From NCBI GenBank assembly GCA_039105265.1, contig JAPFFF010000020.1, forward strand, positions 2,435,001 through 2,499,000: a DNA stretch of 64,000 nt, given 5' to 3'. Within the stretch, counting starts at the first letter, position 1. Each line of letters starts with the position of its first letter. This DNA comes from Tritrichomonas musculus. Taxonomy: Eukaryota > Parabasalia > Tritrichomonadida > Tritrichomonadidae. Positions 38,958 through 49,727 of the stretch are shown one piece after another. The notes below the pieces were generated by a model. The model ran no database searches. It was not told the origin of the DNA and saw only the letters and a list, made by a program, of their open reading frames with translations. The translations under genes were made by a program, and so were the position numbers.

Positions 38958-40083
38958 ATGAGCACAAAAGGATTTTTGGAAGCATCAAAAAAAGGAGATC
39001 TGGAAACAGTTCGACGACTTCTCGCAAGCAAGAAAATTGATATCAACGAGAAAGACATTTTTAATCAAAAACATTCATTATATTCAAATCTAACTTTTTT
39101 CATTGGATTGAAAAATTGAATGATTTATGGAATTTAACTCGAACATTTAATAATACGGCGTTGATTCATGCTGCATCTGGAGGCCATAAAGAAATTGTTG
39201 AACTATTAATAAGGCAAGAAGGCATTGATATCAACATCCAAGGCATTTTAAATCAAAAACATTCATAGAATTCAAATCTAACTTTTTTCATTGGATTGAA
39301 AAATTGAATGATTTATGGAATTTAACTCGAACATTTAATTGTACGGCGTTGATTTATGCTGCATATAATGGCCATAAAGAAATTGTTGAACTATTAATAA
39401 GACAAGAAGGCATTGATATCAACATTCAAGACATTTTAAATCAAAAACATTTATAAAATTCAAATCTAACTTTTTTCATTGGATTGAAAAATTGAATGAT
39501 TTATGGAATTTAACTCGAACATTTAATTGTACGGCGTTGATTTATGCTGCATATAATGGCCATAAAGAAATTGTTGAACTATTAATAAGACAAGAAGGCA
39601 TTGATATCAACATTCAAGACATTTTAAATCAAAAACATTCATGAAATTCAAATCTAACTTTTTTCATGATATTGAAAAATTGAATGATTTATGGAATTTA
39701 ACTCGAACATTTAATAAAACGGCGTTGATTCGTGCTGTAGATAATGGCCATAAAGAAATTGTTGAACTATTAATAAGGCAAGAAGGCATTGATATCAACA
39801 TTCAAGACATTTTAAATCAAAAACATTCATGAAATTCAAATCTAACTTTTTTGATTATATTGAAAAATTGAATGATTTATGGAATTTAACTCGAACATTT
39901 AATTGTACGGCGTTGATTCATGCTGCAATAAAAGGTCATAAAGAAATTGTTGAACTATTAATAAGGCAAGAAGGCATTGATATCAACATCCAAGGCATTT
40001 TAAATCAAAAACATTCATGAAATTCAAATCTAGCTTTTTTCATGATATTGAAAAATTGAATGATTTATGGAATTTTGAAATAA
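38958..40083 (+). pseudogene. Ankyrin-repeat 5' part of a kinase locus, interrupted by 188-bp units
   Basis: From the ATG at 38958 the first frame begins like a trichomonad ankyrin protein (FLEASKKGDLETVRRLLA, then KIDINEKD) and reaches a stop about 50 codons on. Ankyrin core segments (TALIHAA-x-x-GHKEIVELLI) recur after it, but each lies in a different frame from its neighbour because the repeat unit is 188 bp, not a multiple of three. The kinase frame begins downstream at 40084 with one more half ankyrin repeat. The original gene was probably ankyrin plus coiled coil plus kinase. As it stands this part cannot be read through. Confidence 0.7.
39085..40068. repeat. 188-bp tandem array, five units plus a partial unit
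   Basis: CAAATCTA recurs at 39085, 39273, 39461, 39649, 39837 and 40025, spaced exactly 188 bases. Units are about 95 percent alike. Each carries one ankyrin core (GHKEIVELLIRQEGIDIN) and a spacer. In units from 39641 on, the frame of one unit ends in TGA inside ATGA, where the ATG opens the next unit's frame. Confidence 0.9.
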
Positions 40084-41388
40084 AGTATTCACAGAGCTGC
40101 CATTGACATTGCAAGAGAAGAAAATCATCGAGAAATTGTTGACCTTCTAACTAAAGGACCGATCAAAGCAAGCAAAACAAAAACGAAGAATCCAAAAGCA
40201 AGCAAATTTCAGCCAGCGGAACAAGAAAAAGACTCACTGGTCATCAAGAATCGTGAACAGGAAGAAGAAATCAAACGACTAGAAAAGAAGAATGCAGAAC
40301 TGACCAAAGAAAATGTTGAACTGAAAGACAAAATGAATGATCTTGAGAAAGAAAAACGTCAACTTCAAGAAGAAGCAGCAGAACTGAAGAAAGAAAATTG
40401 CAAACTGAAAGAGAAAGATCGCACATCGAATGAGCAGAGAAACGGTCCAGGCGGCAACCAGGGAAATGATGGATCCAGCATCCGAATTCTTGGAGAAGAA
40501 GAACTTGAAGAACTTGAAGAACTTGAAGAACTTGGTTCGGGTGGTGGTGGGAAAGTGATGAAAGTTGCGATGAAGCAGATTTATGCTCTGAAGCAGATGA
40601 TTGTCAACAAGTCAAACTTCAAAAATCTTCAAAATTTCATCCAAGAATATGAAATCATCAACATGCTTGACCACCCGAACGTTGTTGACGCGATTGGAAT
40701 TTTCATGAGCAACAAAAACATCCCGCCGAGCATCCTTCTGGAATACTGTCCGAGCAACTTGCAAAAGGCGATTGAAGACAAAGTCCTCTCGAAAGAAGAA
40801 GTTGTTGAAATCATCTACCAGATTGCGGAAGTGATGAAATACATTCACAGCAAGAAGATCATTCATCGTGACTTGAAACCGACGAACATTCTGATTGGAA
40901 GTGATGGAAGAGTGAAGATCTGTGATTTTGGTATCTCTAAAATCATGACGATTGAAGAACAAACGATGACGCGTGGAGTTGGAAGTCAAAAGTTCATGGC
41001 ACCAGAAATCATCAATGAAGAAGAACATTATGATGAAAAAGTTGATGTTTACTCATTTGGAGTTGTTGTCTTCTTCATTCTGAGTGGTGGAGAACTTCCA
41101 AAGATCAAGTTGAGTGACATGTTCAAGGGCAAGAAAGCGGAACTTCCTTCTTCATTCACCGACTTCTCAAAGAAACTGATCAATGCCTGCTGGAACTTTG
41201 AAAGTAAAGATCGACCAAGCTTCGAAGTTATTCTTGATAGCATGGAAAGAAATCACTACAATTTGATTCAATTAAATAAGACTGAAATCAAAAAAGTTGA
41301 AGCATTTGTTAAACAGCACAAAACAAAGATTCCTCAAATTCCCAACAAACCAACCAAAACTACTTCCAAATTACCTTCTCTCCATTAA
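40084..41388 (+). CDS. Protein kinase with coiled coil (3' part of an ankyrin-kinase gene)
   Basis: The frame is open from 40084; the first good ATG is at 40333, giving 351 residues. Before it come half an ankyrin repeat (AAIDIAREENHREIVDLL) and a Lys-rich linker. Counting from 40333, residues 1-35 are coiled coil, followed by Glu/Leu repeats from a GAACTT microsatellite. The kinase domain has GSGGGGKV (about 68-75), Lys 87 in YALKQM, IIHRDLKPTNIL (about 177-187), CDFG (about 197-200) and MAPE (about 222-225), all needed for activity. The region is richer in GC than its flanks. It may be translated from 40333 or be a remnant of a longer gene. Confidence 0.75.
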   Translation, partial: SIHRAAIDIAREENHREIVDLLTKGPIKASKTKTKNPKASKFQPAEQEKDSLVIKNREQEEEIKRLEKKNAELTKENVELKDKMNDLEKEKRQLQEEAAELKKENCKLKEKDRTSNEQRNGPGGNQGNDGSSIRILGEEELEELEELEELGSGGGGKVMKVAMKQIYALKQMIVNKSNFKNLQNFIQEYEIINMLDHPNVVDAIGIFMSNKNIPPSILLEYCPSNLQKAIEDKVLSKEEVVEIIYQIAEVMKYIHSKKIIHRDLKPTNILIGSDGRVKICDFGISKIMTIEEQTMTRGVGSQKFMAPEIINEEEHYDEKVDVYSFGVVVFFILSGGELPKIKLSDMFKGKKAELPSSFTDFSKKLINACWNFESKDRPSFEVILDSMERNHYNLIQLNKTEIKKVEAFVKQHKTKIPQIPNKPTKTTSKLPSLH

Positions 41389-41452
41389 ATCGATAATGGA
41401 ATTTTTAATAAATTAATTTTTTAATCTTTTTATATAGATTTTTTTTATTTAA

Positions 41453-42061
41453 TTTAAAATAGACTTGTTAAAAGTCCGGGACAAATGCACTTTTCATGGA
41501 CTTTTTGTGGACTCGGGACTTGGCGTGGACCTAACAAACCTTGTCAATTTATTTTTATTTTATATCTCAAAAAAGAACTCATTTTAGGCATATATTTTAT
41601 AGTTTATTTGTTTATTTAATTATTTTGTTTATTTAAATAGAAAAGTAGTAACTAATATGAGTAAATTATATTTGAATGTTTTTAATCATGAAAAAAAATG
41701 TCATAAACAATTGAAAGAATTTTGGAAATCCTGGCAGATGGACCAAAATATTTCAAAGAAATTTTATAATTCTTTTATTTTGTGAAAAAATAAAAAATGC
41801 TAAAAAAATTGAAAGAATTTTTGAAGTCCTGACAGATGGACCAGATTATTTCTGAGAAATAATAATTCGATCATTTATTTTGTGAATAAAAAAAAATGCT
41901 AAAAAAATTGAAAGAATTTTTGAAGTCCTGGCAGATGGACCAGAGTATTTCAGAGAAATTATAAATAATTTTTATTTTGTGAATAAATAAAAAATGCTAA
42001 AAAAAATTGAATGAATTTTGTAAGTCCACAGGTCCATGGACTTTAACAAGTCTATTTTAAA
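41453..42061. mobile_element. 609-bp inverted-repeat element with internal tandem repeats
   Basis: TTTAAAATAGACTTGTTAAA at the left end (41453-41472) is mirrored at the right end (42041-42061). CATGGACTT and GTCC motifs are repeated inside the ends. The middle (about 41700-42020) is three tandem copies of a unit of about 98 bp containing CAGATGGACCA. No coding capacity. The target duplication is ambiguous because the flanks continue the symmetry (TTAA or TTTAAA both fit). Probably a non-autonomous DNA transposon; the superfamily is not assigned. Confidence 0.7.
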
Positions 42062-44026
42062 ATCATTGATTTAAGTCTTCAAATATGAGCACAAAGATGA
42101 TTAAAATAATCAATTAAAATCAATTTATTATAAAATAAAAATAAATATTAAAATCACATATGTTTTGATCTTTTTATATTCTTTGACATGAAATATTCGA
42201 ATGATGGAAAAAAAAAAAAAAAAAAATACATTTCACTATTTTATACAATTTTAATGAGCAACAGATTTAATAAATTTTAAATATATGAAGAATAATCTTA
42301 ATGATAATTATTTTATAATCGAATATTGATAAAAACAAACATTAAAACACTTTTTTAAGTTCATCAATGCTTTCGATGATGAAAAATTGAAAAGCTTTTA
42401 AATAAAGAAATATAAAGTGTTCTGATTATTAAAAGTGTTCAATAAGTTACAAATGTTATATATATTAATGTTATCTAAGAAAAATGAAATCGAACGAAGC
42501 AATTCAATTTTTCAGAAGAGTTCTATTCAAAATTTTATATTCAAAAAATTCATATAATTTTGATATAAGATATAATATAAAGAATATTGATCAATATTTT
42601 ACTGCTTTTGTATCATGAAATTCATAAGATGCGGATAAAAAAGATTTTTGATTTATCAAAAATGAAATTTTCAATTCATAAAATATTGCCACATTTAGTT
42701 CTATTTTTTTATCAAATAATAAAAAGTGACATATATATTAAATATCAAATATATTGAGTATATACATATTATTTATAAATTTATAATAATAAATTTAGTT
42801 TTTGTAAGTATACAAGATATTTTAAAGTATATATGTGCACTCATATAAAATAAAGAATAAAAAATTATATCATAATAAGAATAGAAGATATAGAAATCAA
42901 AAAAGATGTATATATCATAAAATTGCATTGTTTGTATGAATAACCAAAATAATATTGAGCAGAACCATTGAAAGATATGATCCAAGAAAAGAGAATACAT
43001 GCAAAAAATCACATTCTTTATTTGAAATAGATAACCAAAAGGAGTCTAAATTTATTTTTGCTGAATCTCAAATAACAAAAAAATTATATTGAAATTTAAA
43101 TTTATGATGGATTTAATTAAATTATAGATTTTGAATCTGATATAGATATTCCACCAAATTTACATTTTTTTTTTTTTTGAAGATTTCAAAAACTCTTGAT
43201 CGTTGAAGCAGTTGATAGCAATATCAAGATTTCAAATTCAATAAACGTGTGACATATTTTTTGATAGAATTGATTGAAAAATTCTGATAAAAAAAGTATT
43301 CAATTTTGTCTCATTTTATGAGAACAAAATTGAGAGCATGTCTCAAATATTATTAAATCTGAGATTCTTTTTGTTGCTTTGTGGCTTTGAAATAATGCTC
43401 TTTCATTGCAGATTCAGCATTACTAAGTATTTCTTGATTGGTGATTCAATGATTTGGCTAAGATTGTTCGGTGCTTCAATCATTAATGAAAAAATATATT
43501 ATTATTTAAGTTTAAATACTCAATTATTAAGAAGTAAATAAGTAAAATTATATTTTTATCACTTTGTAATGCTTCCATATTTTGAGGAATCTCGAATATG
43601 AATTCTTTAGTATTGTTAGAGTCGATACTTTTTCTTTATTATGAAAATTGATGTCAGTTTTGTCATTTCTTATAGAAGATTAATTAAAATTTAAGTTTTA
43701 GAATACGAACTGCTATTTTATACGATCATCTGAGTGGTATTTAATAGATTAAATAAATAAAATTTCTTTATCAGACATTTCAACATGATTTTGTTCAAAG
43801 ATTTTAATTATCCTTAAATAATTGTGTCATTGCAGCTCCCATCTTTCTTAAATACTCAAATATCCGAAATGATTCATAGAATCCTGCAAATTATATAAAA
43901 GTTGGCTATTCTTTTAATATATGGTCATTTTTAGCGTATTTGATTTTTCTTAATTTGAGAATAAATGAGTTGATTGGTTTATTTGTTGAATATATTTTTT
44001 TATTTTGAATGTAAGTAATAAAGCTC
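42062..44026. other. AT-rich intergenic region
   Basis: Low-complexity sequence with an A run near 42210. Short frames, including one of 67 codons at 43338, show no domain. The part from about 43300 may be decayed coding sequence that I cannot identify. Confidence 0.45.
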
Positions 44027-45355
44027 TCAATTATTGAATTGAAACGATGCCATTAGAAGAAAAGAAGGCAACAGAAAAAGCAATGTAAATACAAAATCAA
44101 CTGATTCACCAATTTGTATAGTAAAAATTAATTTGTTTATTTTTTGTAAGTCATCACGAAAACTGTATTCAAAAAGTTCATGATTTATATCAGATAATAA
44201 AAGTGGAATAAAGTAAATATTCCTATCATTACTATAATTATCTTCATAAGAAAGATATTCAGCTCGAAGTCTATTAAAGAAATTTTCATTTTGGTCGTTT
44301 TGTTTCAATGAAGTTTGAAGCAAAACAACTCTTCTTCTTTCTTTGTTTTTCTCTTTATTTGCCAATAATTGAGTGATTGAATTTTTAACTTTTGGTTTTA
44401 TTATTATCAACGTAATCATCAATTTCATATATCGTGTGTCCCATCAAAAATGTAACCTCAACTGTTCAATGGAATGGACTGAGAATTGAATTGCCAACAA
44501 AAGATGCAAATAAAACCACATTTAATGGATATGAAAAAACTTTCTTCACGTGATTTAAATAAGCAATTTGTTATTAAAACATCCATTGAAAAAGTTCGTA
44601 TATTGAAATCATCAATAATGAAATGTGACATTGAAAAAAAGCTCTTGTTGTTTTCAAAAAGATGAAACAAATCAAATAAACTTTCTGGAGTCAAAAATGC
44701 CAAAATCAATTTTTCTTTTGAAGATGAACTGATCAATTCAATAAGTTTGTTTGAATTTATGATAATTTTAACGTATTTTGAAACTAATTTATTCAAAATT
44801 TTTTCTGTTGATTTAATTTATTTTGTTGATGGCTGAACAACTATACAAAAAGGTGAATTTAATTCATTTTTTAAAATGCTGTTAATCAATATGAGAGGAA
44901 CACAAACAGTTTTTCCGGTTCCATAGAAAGACTTGAATACATGAACAGAATTGCTTGTTTTGTTTATCGTGTTGTAAAATTTATAAACTTATTAGAATTT
45001 TGTTTTGTAAAATGGATATTTGTCTGTTGGCTTAATATCTATTGAAAAATTGAATAATGCAGTTTCAATTCCAAGTCTAAGATTGAGATATTCAAGTTCT
45101 TGAATTATTCATTTTGAAAATGATTTCTTTGAATATTGAGGTAAATATAAGAATAAATTGAGAAAATGCGTTGATATCGGTTTGTATTTGAGAGATCAAT
45201 TGTTTTAACTCTTTTGAATTTAATATTGAATTAAAAGATTTAAGAAAAGAATAAAATGCTGTACATATCACATTAACTGTGTTGAATATATCATCCTTAT
45301 AAACTTTATTATTTCGAAAATAGTTTAAGGGACACTTAGGGAGAAGTCGAGCCAT
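44027..45355 (-). pseudogene. Decayed DExH-box helicase-like gene
   Basis: On the minus strand several fragments in different frames line up as one old gene. From the 5' end: an ATG at 45355 (MARLLPKCPL); a Walker A segment, FKSFYGTGKTVCVPLILIN, at about 44882-44940; and, in the frame at 44458-44796, FIIDDFNIRTFSMDVLIT, which resembles motif II of DExH helicases. Downstream coding fragments reach 44027. Stops and frame changes between the fragments, and missing middle parts, mark it as a pseudogene. The helicase label rests on the two motifs and their order. Confidence 0.6.
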
Positions 45356-46089
45356 TTTTTGGACTCAAAAAAGGCTAAAACAAGGTGTTGGGAGGTCAAA
45401 AAAGTGCCTAAATAAGGTGCTTCAATGAGTGTTTGGCAGGATTTTGGACTGAAGGTCGAAAATCATGGCAAACGTATACTACTATTATGATTTCAAAAAA
45501 AAATTGAAAATGTTATTTATATCAGCTTTATCAGAGAAAAATTTTTAAATTTTGATATCTCACATAATTTTTTCAGATTATGAATTCTTATGTGTGTACT
45601 TTTTTCATGTGTCTTTGCACTCTGTATTTTTTCAAGAAAATTGAATAGAATGTGTACTTCCTATCGGCGAGTACTCTCAAATATCCCTAATCTTTAAAAG
45701 GCTTAATATAATATGACAACGCATCGAACATATGCTTATATATTATTATAAAATGTATATAAATAAATATTATTCTAATATATTTTATACAATTAGTAGT
45801 GTACAAAAGGGGTGATTTAAGACCGGGGGTCTTAAAACGCTTCGCTTCCCCCCTTTCTCGGTTCTCCGCTCTTGACGAGCTTCGAACCGACCACCATAAA
45901 TATAGGTCATCAATGCGGTCCATAACTGTCTTCAGTTTTTGATTTGTTATACGAGACCCTATATTGCGCATAAAAACCTTTATTTTCACATTAAAAGTAT
46001 ATGTTAGTAGTCTCAAAAGTGATATCTTTATACCTGAAATGTGAAATGAAAAACTAAAATTTCTCATAAAATTTTAACATATTTATACT
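45356..46089. other. Flank between the helicase relic and element 2
   Basis: Contains a GC-rich block at about 45810-45910 in otherwise AT-rich DNA. A frame of about 126 codons on the minus strand (45687-46067) crosses that block; it contains WWSVRSSSRAENRERGEAKR but has no domain I can name. The block may belong to the end of element 2 or to another insertion. Confidence 0.45.
45816..45890. repeat. Two GC-rich hairpins left of element 2
   Basis: TTTAAGACC and GGTCTTAAA flank GGG (45816-45836). Then TCGGTTC and GAACCGA (45858-45890) enclose an inner GCTC/GAGC pair. The second hairpin shares GAGCGGAGA-like and GCTCGT words with the hairpin at 18595-18637. Confidence 0.55.
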
Positions 46090-46152
46090 TTTTAAAAATA
46101 TTGAAAATAAAATTTTAAAAAAATTTTGTGAATTGTGATATGTGATATAAAA
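46090..46152 (+). repeat. Left terminal inverted repeat of element 2
   Basis: TTTTAAAAATATTG onward through GTGAATTGTGATAT matches the reverse complement of 62865-62920. The left copy carries an extra 7 bases from a tandem TGTGATA. Confidence 0.75.
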
Positions 46153-46208
46153 AATAATAACAGGTATAAATAATTTTATATTTAATAATTTTTTATTCTT
46201 TTTAAAAA

Positions 46209-49200
46209 ATGAAACTTATAGAAATTGAAAACCAAAAATTATACGAATTATTTGAATTAATAATTAATGAAAAATTAGAACATGATTTTGATTATTATTG
46301 GATATCTAAAGAAGATTGTATAAGAGATATAATAGATTTTGCTCAACAAGAAGGTTATGATGGTGATATGGATAATTATGATGCTATCTATTGGTATTTC
46401 AAAGGTAAACGTGATAAAGAAAAACCTAAAGAAGAGCCCACAGCAGAGCCTAAAGAAGAGCCCAAAAAAATAATAAAAACGGAGGATAAAACACAGTTTG
46501 AAATAACAAATAGAATTATGGAAAAATTAGAAGATTCTCCCACAAATTGGTATATTGATTTTGAAAGATTAGATAATGATGGTAGAAAATTATTATTGCC
46601 AAAATTAAAGAAATTCTTTGAAGAACATATTGATGTTTTATCAATATCTGAGAAATATAAAATAGCTTTCAAAGTTAATGGGGAGTGGCATTCAAAACGA
46701 TTGACTCCAGAAGTATATAAACAATTAATGAATAATCTTACCGAAAATCACTTTATATTTGATATTGAGAATGTTGTGCCAGAATATTTTTATGAAAAAG
46801 GTGCAGAAAAGATACCAGAATGGAGTCTATTTAGTGCTGTCAAATTTAATAAATTTAAAGGTATTAATGCTAATAAGGATTTGCCATCCGGCAAACTCGT
46901 TTACAACGACCGTGGAGGTAGCTTCTTTCAATATTTAGTAAATAAGAATTGCCCATTAAATGTAAAAAAATATCTTAAAAAATTACAAATATTCACATCT
47001 CTAGTAAACAAAAAAGGTAAACAAAGAAAAGAATTAGATGATTGTTGTTTTATTTATGCTTTACAACAAACTGGATGTTATGACGATGCTACACTAAATA
47101 AAATGCGATTAAGAATTAACACACGATATCTCTCACAAAAATCACTAAATGAATTATGTATGGAGTTCAAACTGCATATTAAATTATCATTCATAGATGA
47201 AGATGCAAATGGAATAAATAAAAAACGCTCTGTTAAATCTACTAAAAATAACAAAGAAAAACATTATTTAGGTATAGAGAATGCTGAACCAAATAGAACA
47301 CATACAATGAATATATACAATAAACATTATTTCATTGAAGAGAAAACACCTTTTAGTACATATTATATTAATCATTTAAATGAGTGCACAGAGGACAAAT
47401 ATAATAAAGAATACAATAGCGAACACTGGAGAAACGCACGATATTTTATTAACTCTTCTGACTTAGTGAGAGTATTAATGAAGAACAATTATTTTGTTCC
47501 TATTACGTTTGGACAATATAAGGTTTTAAACACAATATTCTATAAAGATGTAAACAGTAATATTGACCTTATTGACCTTGATTATAATGATGAACAATGC
47601 ACAAAATTAATAGAACAACCTAAGAAAAAGATTAATAAAAAAGATGGAGAAAAAAGTTATTGGTATGCAGATTTTGAAGCAGATGTTAGTACTAGTATTC
47701 AAGGACAAAGTCCCGGGATGCCTTGCATCCACAAGCCTTATATGTGTGTTGTTCATAGTGCAAATGGAAATCACAAAAAATGTTTTAAAGGTGAAGATTG
47801 TAATAAACAATTATTAGATTATCTAGATGATGAATCAGTTGTGTATTTCCATAATTTAGCGTATGATATTAGAATGCTTGCAAACTTTGGCTTATGTAAA
47901 TCTATCATAAAAGGTTCAAAAACTATGATGGCAGATATAAAATATAATAATAAAACGATTCATCTTAGAGATTCATTACCAATATTATCATGCAAATTAT
48001 CACAATTACCATCTATGTTTAATATAGAAGGAATACAAAAAGAGATATTTCCATATAAATATTATACACTAGAAAGACTAAAAACAAATATCGGCACAAT
48101 AAGTGAAGCAGGCTTAAATGAAGATAAACAGTGGACAGATGAAGATTATATTTTATTTAACTCTAATATTGATAAGATTGACGGATGCCGCTTAAGTGAT
48201 AATACTTTTGATATGTACAAATATGCTGAATTCTATTGCCAACAAGATGTTAATATTTTGAGAATTGGATTTGAAAAATTGCGTGAAGGATTTAAAGAAA
48301 ATTTTAATATTAACCTTTATAAATTTATTAGTATATCATCTCTTGCAAATGAAGTGTTTAACCAAAAAGTATATTATCCTAATGGAAATCTTTTTAAATT
48401 AGGTGGACATGTTAGGCATTTCTGTTCAAAAGCAATATATGGTGGTAGATGCATGACTGCTTATAATAAAAAATGGCACGTTGGTGGAACCAACCTGGGA
48501 AGCAATAATGCTTCTCACACAACTAAACCACTATCAGATTTTGATGCAGTTAGTTTATATCCATCTGCAATGAAAAGATTGTATACTGTTGAAGGAAAAC
48601 CTAAAGTGATTCAACCAGAACAATTAAACCTAGAATTTCTTTCTAAACAATCCGCATATATTGTAGAAATTGAGATAACAAAAATAAATAAACATTATGC
48701 TTTTCCATTGATTGTACAAAAGATAAACGGCTTAAACTGCAACAATGATTATATACCAGAAGGTGAATCAATAAAAATGGTTGTTGATAATATCACATTA
48801 GAGGATTACATAGAGTTTCAAAAGATAGAGTTTAACATTTTACGTGGATACTATTGGGATGGTAAAAAAGATTATAGAATAAGAGATTGCATCAGTGATA
48901 TCTTCAATAAAAGACTTGAATATAAAAAGCAAAATAATCCATTACAAAATCTCTATAAACTTATTATGAATTCATGCTATGGTAAAACAATTGAGAAACC
49001 AGTTGAAAAAGATTATAAATATTTACATGAAGGAGAAGAATTAGATAAATTTTGGCAAAAGAATTATAATAAAATAGTTGAAGATATTCAATTGAACAAC
49101 TCTAATATCCACGCAGTTAAGACTCTAAAACAAATAGATAAACATTTTAATTTTTCATTGTTAGGTATTCAAGTTTTGTCTATGTCTAAGAGAATTATGA

Positions 49201-49727
49201 ATGAAGTAATGTGTTTAGCTTTTGATATAGGATGCCACATTTATTACCAAGATACAGATAGCATGCATATAGAGTCCGCTGATTTACCAAAATTAGAGAA
49301 AGCATTTAGAGATAAATATAATAGAGAACTCATAGGTAAAAATCTTGGCCAATTCCACTCAGATTTCCCAGAGATAAATGGCCACAAAGAAATGCCTCAA
49401 GCTATTGAATCATACTTTTTGATGAAAAAGATGTATATTGATAAACTACAAGATTCCACAGGTGATATAGCATATATGATTCGTGGCAAAGGACTTACAC
49501 AAAATTCTATTAAATACAAATATAATGAAGATTTTAATGGAGATGTTATGAAATTATATGAAACGTTATTTAATGGAAACTCTATAACATTTGATTTAAC
49601 AAAAGGTCAACCATGTTTCGATATGAACAAAAATATGACAGTATCCACTAGAAAAAAATTCGAAAGATGTATAAAAACTGAATATGAAAGTGGCTGTATA
49701 GATGAATATTTTAAGCAGCTAATTTAA
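46209..49727 (+). CDS. polB: Protein-primed family B DNA polymerase of element 2
   Basis: A 1172-residue polymerase. Exonuclease motifs: WYADFEADV (about 485-493), YFHNLAYD (about 546-553), YCQQDVNIL (about 676-684). Polymerase motifs: FDAVSLYPS (A, about 778-786), MNSCYGKT (B, about 920-927), YYQDTDSMH (C, about 1012-1020). The N-terminal extension has a PKEEP-repeat linker (about 73-86), then DDCCFIYAL (Cys about 280) and NKHYFIEE (His about 373), the same OTU-like pair as in element 1. Its 3' end overlaps the convergent integrase gene by 17 bases. It replicates the element using a terminal protein as primer. Confidence 0.95.
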   Translation: MKLIEIENQKLYELFELIINEKLEHDFDYYWISKEDCIRDIIDFAQQEGYDGDMDNYDAIYWYFKGKRDKEKPKEEPTAEPKEEPKKIIKTEDKTQFEITNRIMEKLEDSPTNWYIDFERLDNDGRKLLLPKLKKFFEEHIDVLSISEKYKIAFKVNGEWHSKRLTPEVYKQLMNNLTENHFIFDIENVVPEYFYEKGAEKIPEWSLFSAVKFNKFKGINANKDLPSGKLVYNDRGGSFFQYLVNKNCPLNVKKYLKKLQIFTSLVNKKGKQRKELDDCCFIYALQQTGCYDDATLNKMRLRINTRYLSQKSLNELCMEFKLHIKLSFIDEDANGINKKRSVKSTKNNKEKHYLGIENAEPNRTHTMNIYNKHYFIEEKTPFSTYYINHLNECTEDKYNKEYNSEHWRNARYFINSSDLVRVLMKNNYFVPITFGQYKVLNTIFYKDVNSNIDLIDLDYNDEQCTKLIEQPKKKINKKDGEKSYWYADFEADVSTSIQGQSPGMPCIHKPYMCVVHSANGNHKKCFKGEDCNKQLLDYLDDESVVYFHNLAYDIRMLANFGLCKSIIKGSKTMMADIKYNNKTIHLRDSLPILSCKLSQLPSMFNIEGIQKEIFPYKYYTLERLKTNIGTISEAGLNEDKQWTDEDYILFNSNIDKIDGCRLSDNTFDMYKYAEFYCQQDVNILRIGFEKLREGFKENFNINLYKFISISSLANEVFNQKVYYPNGNLFKLGGHVRHFCSKAIYGGRCMTAYNKKWHVGGTNLGSNNASHTTKPLSDFDAVSLYPSAMKRLYTVEGKPKVIQPEQLNLEFLSKQSAYIVEIEITKINKHYAFPLIVQKINGLNCNNDYIPEGESIKMVVDNITLEDYIEFQKIEFNILRGYYWDGKKDYRIRDCISDIFNKRLEYKKQNNPLQNLYKLIMNSCYGKTIEKPVEKDYKYLHEGEELDKFWQKNYNKIVEDIQLNNSNIHAVKTLKQIDKHFNFSLLGIQVLSMSKRIMNEVMCLAFDIGCHIYYQDTDSMHIESADLPKLEKAFRDKYNRELIGKNLGQFHSDFPEINGHKEMPQAIESYFLMKKMYIDKLQDSTGDIAYMIRGKGLTQNSIKYKYNEDFNGDVMKLYETLFNGNSITFDLTKGQPCFDMNKNMTVSTRKKFERCIKTEYESGCIDEYFKQLI

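Noticed and set aside
39085-40068. CRISPR array
   Set aside because: The repeats are 188 bp and contiguous with ankyrin coding character; no short repeat-spacer structure exists in the window.
42773-43012. 79-codon Phe/Tyr/Ile-rich frame
   Set aside because: Composition is that of random AT-rich sequence; no promoter or family.
45858-45890. tRNA-like TTCGAACC segment
   Set aside because: Only the T-arm-like word is present; no acceptor, D or anticodon arm can be drawn.
45687-46067. 126-codon minus-strand frame as a gene
   Set aside because: No recognisable domain; it mixes AT-rich and GC-rich blocks. Mentioned only as part of the flank.
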